A stretch of 64,000 nucleotides of DNA from Sphingobacterium paludis. Its GTDB lineage: Bacteria > Bacteroidota > Bacteroidia > Sphingobacteriales > Sphingobacteriaceae. The notes beneath the pieces were generated by a model that searched no databases, was not told the DNA's origin, and saw only the letters and a list, made by a program, of their open reading frames with translations. The first letter of the stretch is position 1. The number at the start of each line of letters is the position of its first letter. The DNA lies in assembly GCF_004364125.1 (NCBI RefSeq), contig NZ_SNZV01000001.1:186001-250000 (forward strand). Direction: 5' to 3'. The translations under genes and the position numbers were made by a program. Of the stretch, positions 51,833-61,851 are shown one piece after another.

Positions 51833-54800
51833 TTACGAATTAGCCGTTTTTTCGATCCACTCGCGCGCGTTCACGAAGGCTTCAATCCATGGCGACACTT
51901 CGTCTTGTCGGCCAGCGGGATAGTTGGCCCAATTCCATTGAAAGATGGAACGTTCGATATGCGGCATGGTAACCAAGTGCCGTCCTGTTTTATCACACAG
52001 CATAGCGGTGTTGAAATCCGACCCGTTTGGATTATGCGGATACTCCTCGTAGCCATATTTAGCAACAATGCTGTATTGGTCTTCCGTGTGCGGCAGGTTG
52101 AATTTTCCTTCGCCGTGTGAAATCCATACGCCTAATGTCGTACCTGCTAAGGTCGACAGCATTACCGAATTATTCTCTTGCACGTTTACCGAAACGAAAT
52201 TAGATTCGTGTTTCTGAGAAGTGTTGTGCTGCATCTTCCCATGTATTTCATGGTCCGGATTGATCAGCTCCAATTCCATAAAAAGCTGGCAGCCGTTGCA
52301 AATTCCTACCGATAACGTATCGGGGCGTGCAAAGAAGTTTTCCAAGGCTGTTTTCGCTTTCTGATTGTATAGGAAAGCGCCAGCCCAACCTTTTGCTGAT
52401 CCCAAAACATCAGAGTTTGAAAAACCGCCTACAGCGCCGATAAATTGTATATCTTCTAACGTCTCTCGACCCGAGATAAGATCTGTCATATGCACATCTT
52501 TCACATCAAAGCCCGCTAAATACATGGCGTTCGCCATCTCGCGCTCCGAGTTCGAACCTTTTTCGCGAATGATGGCTGCTTTTGGCCGAGCGGATAGGTT
52601 GGTGGTATCTGGTTTTTTGCCGGTGAACTGAGCGGGGAACTGGTACTGCAAAGGTTGCTTTTTATAATTTGCCAACCGGGCGTCCGCCATGCCATTCTTG
52701 GACTGTTTCTGATCCAGCAAGTAGGATGTTTTAAACCAGGTATCGCGCATTTCTTCTACGTCAAACTGGAAGCTGTCATCGTGATTGGTGAAGCTCACGG
52801 TTGTTCCCTCCACCGCTGATCCGATTTTTATTGCTTGTATGCCTGCTGCATCCATTGCCGCCTCAAACGACGCATCGTTCTTCGCTTGAAGCACAAGTCC
52901 TATATTCTCGTTGAATAATGCTTTCACCGTATCGATTTCCTGAAGTGCGGTAAGGTCATAGTGCGCAGCTAGGTTGACATCTGCAAAAGTCAGTTCCAAT
53001 AGGGTAGTGATAAGACCTCCAGATCCCACATCGTGTCCCGCCGTAATCTGCTCAGCCTTTATAAGCTGCTGAACCGTGTTGAACGCCGTCTTGAAATAGT
53101 TGGCGTCCTTCACATCGGGAACTTCGTTTCCGATTTTGTTGTTGATTTGTGCGAAAGCAGAACCGCCCAACTTAAAACGATCTTGCGAAAGATTGATATA
53201 GTAGATGGATCCCGCGTTTTTCTGCAAAACAGGCTCCACTACTTTACTAATGTGGGTACAGTTACCGGCCGCGGAAACAATGAGTGTCCCTGGGGCAATC
53301 ACGTGGTTGCCGTCCGGATACTTTTGTTTCATGGATAGGGAATCTTTTCCTGTAGGAATGTTAATGCCCAACTCAATAGCGAAATCAGAACATCCTTTCA
53401 CAGCTTGGTATAGACGAGCATCTTCGCCTTCGTTATTGCATGGCCACATCCAGTTCGCCGACAGGGATACACCTGCTAAACCGTCTTTTATAGGTGCAAA
53501 CACTAAGTTAGAAAGCGATTCGGCAATGGCATTGCGCGAGCCTGCAACGGGATCTACCAGGGCTGTCAGTGGCGAGTGTCCTACGGTAGTTGCAATGCCT
53601 TCCGTAGATTTGTAATCGAGCGCCATCACACCGACGTTATTTAATGGAAGTTGTAGCGGGCCTGCACACTGCTGTTTGGCAACACGGCCCCCAACACAGC
53701 GATCCACTTTATTGGTCAACCAATCTTTAGACGCCACGGCCTCCAGTTGCAATACCTGCTTGAGGTAAGTAGGCAGGTTATGCACGTTGTAGCTCAGCTC
53801 CGCATAGGTGCGATCTACAGTTTTATCGTTCATGATGGTTTTCGGCGAAGAGCCGAAAAAGTCTGCAAGATCGTAATCCATGGGTTTTTCGCCCGTGGTT
53901 GATGAAGCAAAAGTGAAACGATGATCGCCTGTGACGTCACCCACGGCGTACATAGGCGCGCGCTCTCGATCGGCTACCTTTTTCAGCTGTTCGATATCTT
54001 GATCAGCAATGACAAGCCCCATTCTTTCCTGCGACTCATTACCTATAATTTCTTTCGCCGAAAGCGTAGGATCGCCCACAGGGAGTTTGTCCAGATCGAT
54101 CAGTCCGCCCGTAGCCTCTACGAGTTCGGAAAGACAATTTAGATGTCCGCCGGCGCCATGATCGTGTATAGACACGATGGGGTTGTGGTCGGCTTCCACA
54201 AACGCACGAATAGCGTTTGCTGCGCGTTTTTGCATCTCTGGATTGGAGCGCTGAATGGCGTTTAATTCGATACCCGACCCGAACGCGCCCGTATCCGCAG
54301 AGGAAACGGCTGCACCGCCCATACCGATGCGGTAATTTTCGCCTCCTAAAACCACTATTTTATCGCCTACCTGCGGCTCGTGTTTTTTTGCTTGATCCAG
54401 CTTTCCGTAGCCAATGCCACCCGCCTGCATAATCACTTTGTCGTATCCTAGTTTCCGTCCTTCTTCCTCGTGCTCAAACGTTAAAACTGAACCGGTGATG
54501 AGCGGTTGTCCAAATTTATTCCCGAAATCAGACGCACCATTCGACGCTTTGATCAAGATGTCTACCGGTGTTTGGTAAAGCCATTGGCGTTCCTGGACAG
54601 CATGTTCCCACGGACGTTCTTCAGCAAGGCGTGAGTAGGATGTCATGTATATTGCTGTTCCGGCAAGGGGCAGCGACCCTTGTCCACCAGCGAGGCGATC
54701 GCGGATTTCACCACCTGATCCGGTAGCGGCGCCCGCAAAGGGCTCTACCGTGGTTGGAAAATTATGTGTTTCCGCTTTCAAAGAAATGACGGAGTCAAAT

Positions 54801-55510
54801 AGTTTCTCGCTATAGAAATCGGGTTTATCACCCGATAATGGTGCAAATTGCGTTACCTGAGGCCCTTTGATGAAAGCGACATTATCTTTGTATGCCGAAA
54901 CGATTTCATTAGGGTGTGTTTCTGACGTTTTTCTGATTAGTTTGAACAACGATGTCGGTTGTTCCTGACCGTCGATGACGAAGGTACCATTGAAAATTTT
55001 GTGGCGGCAGTGCTCGGAATTAGCTTGGGAGAAAGCGAAAATCTCCGCATCTGTCAGCTTTCTTTCCAATTTCTCGGCCAATTTGTTGAGGTACTCCACC
55101 TCTTCGTGACTTAACGCCAAACCCTCTTGTTGGTTGTAGGCCGCAATGTCAGATATCTTCAGAATAGGCTCGGGCTTGATCGCAATGGTGTAGATTTCTT
55201 GTGTCAAACCGGCATATTTTTGCGCGATCATCGGATCAAAATCATCGAAGTCTGCGTTGACTTTATGAAATTCCTCGATGCGAACGATACCCGCTATACC
55301 CATATTTTGCGTGATTTCCACCGCGTTGGTACTCCACGGTGTGATCATAGCTGCCCGAGGGCCTACGTAATGATCGCTCAGCGTATGTTCTGTAAGTTTT
55401 TTAGCGTTTCCAAAGAGCCAGTTTAGTTTAGAAATATCTTCTTGAGATAGTTCTTGTTGCGTTTGCACACCGTAAACAGTGTTGCTGGGGTTCACGAAGA
55501 AATGAATCAT
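51833..55510 (-). CDS. purL: Phosphoribosylformylglycinamidine synthase, one-piece
   Basis: The 1225-residue large PurL catalyses formylglycinamide ribonucleotide plus Gln and ATP to the amidine in purine synthesis. It fuses the two halves that in many bacteria are PurS/PurL/PurQ. The linker domain reads LSHEEVEYLNKLAEKL and FAQANSEHCRHKIF. The ATP/phosphate loops include TTVEPFAGAATGSGGEIRD and HDHGAGGHLNCL. The C-terminal glutaminase has the nucleophile in GICNGCQLFMEL and a His/Glu pair in SHGEGKF and HIERS. A promoter TAACTTTG lies about 39 nt upstream. Confidence 0.97.
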   Translation of the reverse strand: MIHFFVNPSNTVYGVQTQQELSQEDISKLNWLFGNAKKLTEHTLSDHYVGPRAAMITPWSTNAVEITQNMGIAGIVRIEEFHKVNADFDDFDPMIAQKYAGLTQEIYTIAIKPEPILKISDIAAYNQQEGLALSHEEVEYLNKLAEKLERKLTDAEIFAFSQANSEHCRHKIFNGTFVIDGQEQPTSLFKLIRKTSETHPNEIVSAYKDNVAFIKGPQVTQFAPLSGDKPDFYSEKLFDSVISLKAETHNFPTTVEPFAGAATGSGGEIRDRLAGGQGSLPLAGTAIYMTSYSRLAEERPWEHAVQERQWLYQTPVDILIKASNGASDFGNKFGQPLITGSVLTFEHEEEGRKLGYDKVIMQAGGIGYGKLDQAKKHEPQVGDKIVVLGGENYRIGMGGAAVSSADTGAFGSGIELNAIQRSNPEMQKRAANAIRAFVEADHNPIVSIHDHGAGGHLNCLSELVEATGGLIDLDKLPVGDPTLSAKEIIGNESQERMGLVIADQDIEQLKKVADRERAPMYAVGDVTGDHRFTFASSTTGEKPMDYDLADFFGSSPKTIMNDKTVDRTYAELSYNVHNLPTYLKQVLQLEAVASKDWLTNKVDRCVGGRVAKQQCAGPLQLPLNNVGVMALDYKSTEGIATTVGHSPLTALVDPVAGSRNAIAESLSNLVFAPIKDGLAGVSLSANWMWPCNNEGEDARLYQAVKGCSDFAIELGINIPTGKDSLSMKQKYPDGNHVIAPGTLIVSAAGNCTHISKVVEPVLQKNAGSIYYINLSQDRFKLGGSAFAQINNKIGNEVPDVKDANYFKTAFNTVQQLIKAEQITAGHDVGSGGLITTLLELTFADVNLAAHYDLTALQEIDTVKALFNENIGLVLQAKNDASFEAAMDAAGIQAIKIGSAVEGTTVSFTNHDDSFQFDVEEMRDTWFKTSYLLDQKQSKNGMADARLANYKKQPLQYQFPAQFTGKKPDTTNLSARPKAAIIREKGSNSEREMANAMYLAGFDVKDVHMTDLISGRETLEDIQFIGAVGGFSNSDVLGSAKGWAGAFLYNQKAKTALENFFARPDTLSVGICNGCQLFMELELINPDHEIHGKMQHNTSQKHESNFVSVNVQENNSVMLSTLAGTTLGVWISHGEGKFNLPHTEDQYSIVAKYGYEEYPHNPNGSDFNTAMLCDKTGRHLVTMPHIERSIFQWNWANYPAGRQDEVSPWIEAFVNAREWIEKTANS

Positions 55511-55548
55511 TATAACTGTGTATTTTGAACGTTATTCAAATCAAAGCA

Positions 55549-55556
55549 CAAAGTTA
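55549..55556 (-). promoter_or_regulatory. TAnnTTTG promoter of purL
   Basis: TAACTTTG on the minus strand, 38 nt before the ATG. No PurR-like palindrome was recognised. Confidence 0.6.
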
Positions 55557-55690
55557 CGGAATATTTTAATGAGAAATAGCGAAATTCTAAAATCTGGAGG
55601 AGCTGATAGGAGGAAGAAAATGATGGGGATAGGCGCTAAGAAAAAATTATTTCACTATTCCTCCACATTATCCGTAATCAAAAGAAGAAT

Positions 55691-56371
55691 CTATTGATCA
55701 TCGGCGCGTTCCGGCAAATAAACGCGTACAAGTTCTTCGGGCTGTTTTATGCGATGACAACTGCCATTTTGTAATAAAAGTATCTGTGTTGCAATAGCGA
55801 GCACATCACCGTAACTGTGGTCGGTTATGATGAAGCCCTTTGTTTTCGCGAAAATTGAAATTAGGTTGGATATACGCTGTACGGCTATGGGTTCAAGACC
55901 CGTAAAAGGCTCGTCTAGAAGCAGGAAATCTGTAGGTTGGTACATCAATAGACAAATTTCTAAATATCTTCGCTCGCCACCTGAAAGTTGATACACCTTC
56001 TTATCGATCAGCGGTTTAATTTTTGCATCACATGCTAGCGTATGCCTATTTGCTTGATCTTCAATCATAAGGGTGATTAATTTCGATACTTTTTCACTGG
56101 TCGGGAGGAAAGAGTCTTGCGGGAGATACCCTACTTTACCACTGAGGTATGGTTTCACGCTTTTTCTGCCATTTATTAGCATATGGCTATGCTGTGCCTT
56201 AATAGATCCAAAAAGTATCTTGAGTAAGGTTGATTTTCCTGCTCCATTACGTCCTAATAAGCCAATAATATCGCCAGTTTGACATGTCAAATAAATGCCC
56301 GTAAGAAGCCGTGATTTTCCTGCATAGCCGAACTCGATAGAGTCAGCGTATAATTCTTTTACTTGGTCCAT
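55691..56371 (-). CDS. Small ABC transporter ATP-binding protein
   Basis: A 226-residue single ABC domain. Walker A is [14 protein letters not shown], Walker B is DFLLLDEPFTGLEP, the signature is LSGGERRYLEI, and the switch is IITDHSYGDV. The signature Tyr-Leu (RRYLEI) and the early LLGRNGAGK fit export-type or antibiotic-type ABC proteins. Its start overlaps the end of the 105-residue membrane gene by 13 nt, so the two are translated together. No large permease is nearby; substrate unknown. Confidence 0.9.
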   Translation of the reverse strand: MDQVKELYADSIEFGYAGKSRLLTGIYLTCQTGDIIGLLGRNGAGKSTLLKILFGSIKAQHSHMLINGRKSVKPYLSGKVGYLPQDSFLPTSEKVSKLITLMIEDQANRHTLACDAKIKPLIDKKVYQLSGGERRYLEICLLMYQPTDFLLLDEPFTGLEPIAVQRISNLISIFAKTKGFIITDHSYGDVLAIATQILLLQNGSCHRIKQPEELVRVYLPERADDQ

Positions 56372-56676
56372 GCCATTTTCAAAATAATATGTAGCAGTAA
56401 TACCAACGCTATGTTGGCGATAAAGCCATAGCCATACAATCGAACAAGTGAGATTTGCCTATTGAAATATAAGTATCTCGTACGCTTTCCAAAGTAATGG
56501 AAGGCTAGCAAAGTCATTCCATAACCTAGCGTAATAAAGAAAAATGAAAATGATACAAAGAAAGGCACTGGGTGATAAGACGGACGCAACGGAACTAATG
56601 CGGAAAAAAGGAAAGAAATAAAAAGGTTGACGAGAAGTGTGCTTTTAAAATAGTATAGGTAAAGTTTATATCGCAT
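56359..56676 (-). CDS. Small membrane protein paired with the ABC ATPase
   Basis: A 105-residue protein with three strongly hydrophobic helices (about 12-27, 36-58 and 83-102), separated by short polar turns with Pro-rich PLRPSYHPVP and GKRTRYLYFNRQ. I do not recognise a family. It is translated first and overlaps the ABC gene. It could be a very short permease half acting as an oligomer, or an accessory subunit; this is inference from the pairing. Confidence 0.7.
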   Translation of the reverse strand: MRYKLYLYYFKSTLLVNLFISFLFSALVPLRPSYHPVPFFVSFSFFFITLGYGMTLLAFHYFGKRTRYLYFNRQISLVRLYGYGFIANIALVLLLHIILKMAWTK

Positions 56677-56876
56677 GATAGTTATTTTTGATACTCCTTC
56701 AACTGCTGGGCATGGAGATGTTATTCAGAAAGTGCCGTATCTTATCACGTAAATATAACAAAAAATGATTAGCAGCAACGTTTGTCAGTCGAAAGATTAG
56801 TTCTGAAACCTGATGAGGAAAGAATAGCTTGCTTAAAAAATCTTGATGCTAAATGGGAGGCAACGCTCTAAAATTC

Positions 56877-56884
56877 TATCTTTG
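56877..56884 (+). promoter_or_regulatory. TAnnTTTG promoter of pheT operon
   Basis: TATCTTTG, 21 nt before the ATG at 56906. It lies inside the longer reading from 56843 and so excludes that start. Confidence 0.7.
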
Positions 56885-56905
56885 TGCTTTAAACAGAAAT
56901 TCAAG

Positions 56906-59299
56906 ATGAATATTTCCTATAATTGGCTAAAGAATTATATCAATACCGATAAAACTCCGCAAGAGCTCTCGCTTATCCTGACAGACATTGGGTTAGAGGT
57001 TGAACTGCTGGAAACCGTTCAGCAAATTCCGGGAGGTCTTGAAGGTTTAGTTGTTGGAGAGGTTAAAACCTGCGAGCAACACCCCAATGCAGATAAGCTA
57101 AAAGTGACGACGGTGGATGTGGGTGCTCCTGAATTACTGCATATCGTTTGTGGTGCGCCAAATGTGCGGGCGGGTCTGAAAGTAATTGTTGCTACCGTAG
57201 GCACCACATGTCATCCTACAACAGGAGAAGCATTTAAAATCACCAAATCGAAAATCAGAGGTGAGGTTTCGGAGGGCATGCTTTGTGGAGAAGACGAGAT
57301 TGGCTTAGGAACATCGCATGCGGGCATTGTGGAGTTAGCAGACAGCGCCTTGATAGGATCATTAGTCAAAGATTATTTCGATATACAGGACGACTATAAA
57401 TTTGAGATCGGTCTCACGCCAAACCGCGCTGATGCTGCATCTCACCTTGGTGTGGCCAGAGATTTGGCAGCGTATTTCCGTACAACGTATGCAAGTAGCG
57501 ATGTTTCTGCATTTCAGGAGGGTAGTGCCGCAGGCGTATCGGTGGAAGTTGTTGATGTTGCGTCAGCACCGCGTTACAGTGGCGTCACTATTTCTGGACT
57601 TACAGTGAAAGAATCACCCGATTGGTTAAAGGAACGGTTACATACGATTGGCGTACGACCAATAAATAATATTGTCGACGTTACGAATTACATTTTGCAT
57701 GATTTGGGTCAACCCCTGCATGCTTTTGATGCCGATAAAATCAGCGGGAACAAAATCGTGGTCCGCAAAGCGGATGAAGGCGAGCTGTTCACGACCTTGG
57801 ATGGGGTGGAACGTAAACTATCTGCGGAAGATCTGGTCATTGCAGATATAGAAAAGCCGATGTGTATAGCCGGTGTCTTCGGCGGCGCGCATTCTGGTGT
57901 ATCGGAAACGACTACGCAAATCTTTTTGGAATCTGCCTACTTTAATGCCGTTTCCGTTCGGAAAACCTCGAAAAGACATGGCCTAAAAACAGATTCATCT
58001 TTCCGCTTCGAACGTGGTACAGACCCCAATATGCCATTGTATGCTTTGCAAAAAGCAGCCTTATTGATTCAGGAAGTAGCAGGCGGCGACGTGCTTTCCA
58101 GCGTGACGGATCATTATCCGGATCCCGTATCTCCATTTATCTTCGAGGTGAGTTATGCGCGCGTGCAAAAGCTAATCGGACAGGCTATCCCAGCGGAAGA
58201 GATACGTGCGATCATCATCGCATTAGGCATTGGTGTGACACCTGTGAGCGAGGATCTTATTACGGTAAGTGTACCAGCGTACAAGGTCGATGTAACGCGT
58301 GAGGTGGATGTTATTGAAGAGGTATTACGCATTTATGGCTACAACAATATTACCCTTAACACACAGATCAAATCTTCCCTGAATACCACCGAGAAGCCCG
58401 ATAAAGAAGTGCTGCTCAATCAAATTGCGGATATGCTGATCGGTAATGGATACCGGGAAATTTTGAACAATTCGTTAACGAAGCTGGCTTTCGTAGAGAA
58501 CGAAGAGACGGCTGTTCGTATCGTGAATCCGCTAAGTTCGGATTTGGACACGATGCGTCAAAACTTGCTTTTTTCCGCGTTAACAAGTGTGTCGTATAAC
58601 CAGAAAAGAAAAAGTCCACATGCCAAATACTTCGAATATGGGAAAACGTATTTCAAGGGCGAAGACGGATATACCGAGAAGCAAAATCTAGCGATCACCT
58701 TAGCCGGGAACCAAGTTCATGAAAACTGGATTTCCGGGGATAAGAAAAGCAGTTTTTACCATATCAAAGGCGCGGTAGATCAAATTATTCGTCGGCTTAA
58801 CATCTCCGGATTGCAGCTTGTTGACGCAGAAGGCCCTTATTTTGATTACGGTTTGAGCTATATGAAAGGGCAGAAGGCATTGGTGACTGTGGGTGCGGTG
58901 TCGGTCGCAAATCTGCAGAAAGCGGATGTGGAAGGGCCGGTTTATTTCGCAACATTTGATTGGGACTTGGTTGTTAAAGTGATTCGGAAGAACAACATAA
59001 AATACCGCGAAATTTCAAAGTTTCCTGCCGTGAGACGAGATTTGGCCCTATTGGTGGACGAAGCGGTTACTTTTGAACAACTGCAGACGGTGGCGAACAA
59101 AACAGAACGCAAACTTCTCCAAGAAATCAATATCTTTGATGTGTATAAGGGCGATAAATTACCAGCGGGCAAGAAGTCATATGCATTGAGTTTTGTGCTT
59201 CAGGACGAGGAGAAAACGCTAAACGATAAGCAGATTGACAGTATAATTAAAAAATTAATGCTTAACTTTGAGAAAGAAACGGGCGCTACGATACGCTAG
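56906..59299 (+). CDS. pheT: Phenylalanyl-tRNA synthetase beta subunit
   Basis: PheT pairs with PheS to charge tRNA-Phe. The 797-residue protein has an N-terminal tRNA-binding EMAP-like domain (EHPNADKLKVTTVDVG), the B3/B4 editing region (IRPINNIVDVTNYI), B5 (DVIEEVLRIYGYNNI) and a C-terminal ferredoxin-fold anticodon-binding domain (KFPAVRRDLALLVDE). The start at 56906 (MNISYNWLKNYI) is typical of the family and lies 21 nt after the promoter. PheS is not adjacent, unlike in E. coli. Confidence 0.97.
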   Translation: MNISYNWLKNYINTDKTPQELSLILTDIGLEVELLETVQQIPGGLEGLVVGEVKTCEQHPNADKLKVTTVDVGAPELLHIVCGAPNVRAGLKVIVATVGTTCHPTTGEAFKITKSKIRGEVSEGMLCGEDEIGLGTSHAGIVELADSALIGSLVKDYFDIQDDYKFEIGLTPNRADAASHLGVARDLAAYFRTTYASSDVSAFQEGSAAGVSVEVVDVASAPRYSGVTISGLTVKESPDWLKERLHTIGVRPINNIVDVTNYILHDLGQPLHAFDADKISGNKIVVRKADEGELFTTLDGVERKLSAEDLVIADIEKPMCIAGVFGGAHSGVSETTTQIFLESAYFNAVSVRKTSKRHGLKTDSSFRFERGTDPNMPLYALQKAALLIQEVAGGDVLSSVTDHYPDPVSPFIFEVSYARVQKLIGQAIPAEEIRAIIIALGIGVTPVSEDLITVSVPAYKVDVTREVDVIEEVLRIYGYNNITLNTQIKSSLNTTEKPDKEVLLNQIADMLIGNGYREILNNSLTKLAFVENEETAVRIVNPLSSDLDTMRQNLLFSALTSVSYNQKRKSPHAKYFEYGKTYFKGEDGYTEKQNLAITLAGNQVHENWISGDKKSSFYHIKGAVDQIIRRLNISGLQLVDAEGPYFDYGLSYMKGQKALVTVGAVSVANLQKADVEGPVYFATFDWDLVVKVIRKNNIKYREISKFPAVRRDLALLVDEAVTFEQLQTVANKTERKLLQEINIFDVYKGDKLPAGKKSYALSFVLQDEEKTLNDKQIDSIIKKLMLNFEKETGATIR

Positions 59300-59331
59300 T
59301 TTTGATTCATATAATTGCGAAGTAATAATCT

Positions 59332-59640
59332 ATGGCTACACTATCTACACAAATGAATATAATCGTTGAAAAAACGAAGAATCTTATTCAATTGTGCGAT
59401 GCGCTGAACGAAGAGAACGATTTGCTGAAATTGGAAGTACAGTCGCTTCAGGTCGCTTTTCAGACCAGTACAGATAAAGTGCAGCAACTGGAGGAAAAGC
59501 TTAAGGCTATGGCAGTTGCAAAGACTTTTGAAGAGTCGAGCGTGGATAGCGAAGCAATAAATGAAAAAATACTTGACACAAAGCAAAAAATTAACGATTT
59601 TGTGCGAGAAATAGACAGGTGTATAGGGCTATTGAAGTAG
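59332..59640 (+). CDS. Coiled-coil protein between pheT and zapA
   Basis: A 102-residue, largely helical protein. Residues about 10-60 form a heptad coiled coil (KNLIQLCDALNEENDLLKLEVQSLQ, split here by the family pattern at LCDAL), then a Glu/Ser-rich linker and a second helix ending REIDRCIGLLK. No family name is recognised. Its place next to zapA and small coiled-coil form suggest a ZapB-like division partner, but the sequence does not prove it. It starts 32 nt after pheT and ends 44 nt before the zapA start. Confidence 0.65.
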   Translation: MATLSTQMNIIVEKTKNLIQLCDALNEENDLLKLEVQSLQVAFQTSTDKVQQLEEKLKAMAVAKTFEESSVDSEAINEKILDTKQKINDFVREIDRCIGLLK

Positions 59641-59684
59641 TTTCACTCTTTAAAAATCCTATACGTTATTTAAGCTCAACAGAG

Positions 59685-59975
59685 ATGGGAGAAATTTCCA
59701 TAAAAATAAATATTGCTGATCGTGTTTATCCGTTACGGGTGGATATAGAAGAAGAGGAGGTGATTAGACACGCAGCAAAACTGATAAATGAAAAGATAAA
59801 AGAACTGCAGGATAACTATGCCGTTCGTGATAAACAAGATTTACTGTCCATGTGTGTTTTGCAGTATGCTACCGGGATGATCAAAGCGGAACGTAATGCG
59901 CAACAGCACGAAGAAGGATTAGAAGAACGTATTCACGAATTGGATCATGTTTTGACAGAGTTTTTTAAGAAATAA
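59685..59975 (+). CDS. zapA: Cell division protein ZapA
   Basis: ZapA crosslinks FtsZ filaments at mid-cell. The 96-residue protein starts MGEISIKINIADRVYPLRV and continues VIRHAAKLINEKIKEL, then the C-terminal coiled coil (QQHEEGLEERIHELDHVLTEFFKK). Start 59685 is chosen because the usual ZapA begins directly with the beta strand; a longer reading overlaps the previous gene. It is followed by the candidate 6S-like RNA and then rny, as is common in Bacteroidota. Confidence 0.92.
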   Translation: MGEISIKINIADRVYPLRVDIEEEEVIRHAAKLINEKIKELQDNYAVRDKQDLLSMCVLQYATGMIKAERNAQQHEEGLEERIHELDHVLTEFFKK

Positions 59976-60016
59976 GCATATCGTTCTTTATTTAGAGCTT
60001 TATAACGACGAATTTG

Positions 60017-60191
60017 CCGCAGTTAAATTCGGGTTGTCACTATTTTAAACTTAACGCTTCAATATCACGAGCGAAAACAAGATGTAGACCATTTTGCGTA
60101 AGCCATCTAGGTCATGATCAATTGCTCAAATCATGTGTAATCGAAGTTTAATAATACATGGGACCTGTACATTTAATTGCGGTTTTTTTTT
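60017..60191 (+). ncRNA. ssrS: Probable 6S-type RNA between zapA and rny
   Basis: A 175-nt structured element. CCGCAGTTAAAT (60017-60028) pairs with ATTTAATTGCGG (60171-60182), a 12-bp terminal stem with one G-U, then a run of nine T. Inside it CGGGTT (60030-60035) pairs with GACCTG (60162-60167), and TTAAACTT near 60045-60052 pairs with AAGTTTAA near 60145-60152, leaving bulged regions as in the open-promoter mimic of 6S RNA. TTTG at 60013-60016 may be part of its promoter. The locus between zapA and rny is a known place for 6S RNA in this phylum as far as I recall. Confidence 0.62.
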
Positions 60192-60235
60192 GACCAAAAA
60201 ATAAATAAATATATAATATACATACATATACACAA

Positions 60236-61795
60236 ATGGAGTTATCTACAACAATTTCGATTATAATTTCGCTTATCATAGGTGTTTTTATCGGTCGTTT
60301 TTTGTTACAATTAGTATTCAAAAAGCAAGAGCAGTCAGCGCAGGAAAAGGCAGATCGGATTATCAAGGAGGCTGAGCAACAAGCCGAACATCATAAAAAG
60401 CAACGTGGTTTAGAGGCAAAAGAAAAGTTTCTACAGCTCAAAGCCGAGCATGAGAAAGAGGTCAACCAACGTAATAACACGATGGCGCAGAAGGAAAACA
60501 CGCTACGCCAAAAGGAGACCTCACTGAACCAAAAGCTGGAAAGCATCAATCGCGAAAAGCAAGAGTTGGACAACAAAAACAAAAAGTTGGATCAGCTGGT
60601 AGAGCTTAATGAAAAGAAAAAAGAAGAAGTTGACCAACTTAAGAATCAGCACATCAAGCAGCTGGAAACGATAGCGGGTCTATCTGCTGATGAGGCCAAA
60701 GAGCAACTCGTTAGTTCATTGCGGGAGGAAGCTCGTTCGCAGGCTATGATTCAGATCAAGGATATTGTCGATGAGGCGAAACTGACGGCATCTAAAGAGG
60801 CGAAGAAAGTTGTTATACAGACCATACAGCGTACAGCAACAGAGTCAGCCATCGAAAATACGGTTTCGATATTTAACATTGAAAACGATGAGATTAAAGG
60901 GCGTATTATCGGTCGTGAAGGGCGTAATATTCGCGCGCTGGAGGCGGCTACAGGTGTAGAAATTATCGTCGACGATACGCCGGAAGCGATTATCCTTTCT
61001 GGTTTTGATCCCGTCAGGCGAGAGATTGCCCGCCTGTCGCTGCACCGTTTGGTAACTGACGGACGTATACACCCGGCTCGAATCGAAGAGGTCGTTGCTA
61101 AAACACGCAATCAGATCGAAGACGAAATCGTAGAGATTGGCGAGCGTACCGCAATCGATTTAGGTATTCATGGTTTGCATCCTGAATTGATCCGCATGGT
61201 TGGACGTATGCGTTACCGTTCATCTTACGGGCAAAACCTGTTACAGCACTCGCGTGAAGTAGCAAACTTTGCCGCAACGATGGCCTCTGAACTTGGTCTT
61301 AATGTGAAGCATGCAAAACGTGCCGGACTTTTACACGATATTGGTAAGGTGCCTGATGACAATCCAGAATTGCCACATGCGATCTTAGGCATGCAGTTGG
61401 CCGAAAAATACAAGGAGCATCCAGACGTGTGTAATGCCATCGGTGCTCACCACGACGAGATCGAGATGACGTCCCTTATATCGCCAATCGTACAAGCTTG
61501 TGATGCAATCTCAGGAGCACGTCCGGGAGCCCGCCGCGAGGTTGTAGAGAGCTATATTAAACGCTTGAAAGAGCTGGAAGAACTTGCATTGTCTTATCAA
61601 GGGGTTGAAAAAACATTCGCCATCCAAGCCGGACGGGAGCTACGCGTAGTCGTGGAGTCCGAGAAGGTATCTGACGCGCAAGCGGAAATATTAGCGGCCG
61701 ATATTTCCAATCGTATCCAGACAGAAATGACCTATCCAGGACAGATTAAAGTAACGGTTATTCGGGAAACCAGATCGGTTTCCTACGCGAAATAA
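60236..61795 (+). CDS. rny: Ribonuclease Y
   Basis: RNase Y is a membrane-bound endoribonuclease that starts mRNA decay. The 519-residue protein has an N-terminal membrane helix (about 5-25, [19 protein letters not shown]), a long coiled coil (about 30-180), a KH domain with [20 protein letters not shown], and an HD domain with [11 protein letters not shown] (His367-Asp368) and GAHHDEIE. Length matches the family. The ATG follows a very AT-rich leader. Confidence 0.97.
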   Translation: MELSTTISIIISLIIGVFIGRFLLQLVFKKQEQSAQEKADRIIKEAEQQAEHHKKQRGLEAKEKFLQLKAEHEKEVNQRNNTMAQKENTLRQKETSLNQKLESINREKQELDNKNKKLDQLVELNEKKKEEVDQLKNQHIKQLETIAGLSADEAKEQLVSSLREEARSQAMIQIKDIVDEAKLTASKEAKKVVIQTIQRTATESAIENTVSIFNIENDEIKGRIIGREGRNIRALEAATGVEIIVDDTPEAIILSGFDPVRREIARLSLHRLVTDGRIHPARIEEVVAKTRNQIEDEIVEIGERTAIDLGIHGLHPELIRMVGRMRYRSSYGQNLLQHSREVANFAATMASELGLNVKHAKRAGLLHDIGKVPDDNPELPHAILGMQLAEKYKEHPDVCNAIGAHHDEIEMTSLISPIVQACDAISGARPGARREVVESYIKRLKELEELALSYQGVEKTFAIQAGRELRVVVESEKVSDAQAEILAADISNRIQTEMTYPGQIKVTVIRETRSVSYAK

Positions 61796-61815
61796 GATCC
61801 TGTTAGATGATTTTG

Positions 61816-61844
61816 AAGGTGCTCTATGTGGGCACCTTTTTTTT
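61816..61844 (+). terminator. Terminator of rny
   Basis: AAGGTGC (61816-61822) is the inverse of GCACCTT (61832-61838), followed by a run of T, 20 nt past the stop. Confidence 0.85.
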
Positions 61845-61851
61845 GTCCTTC

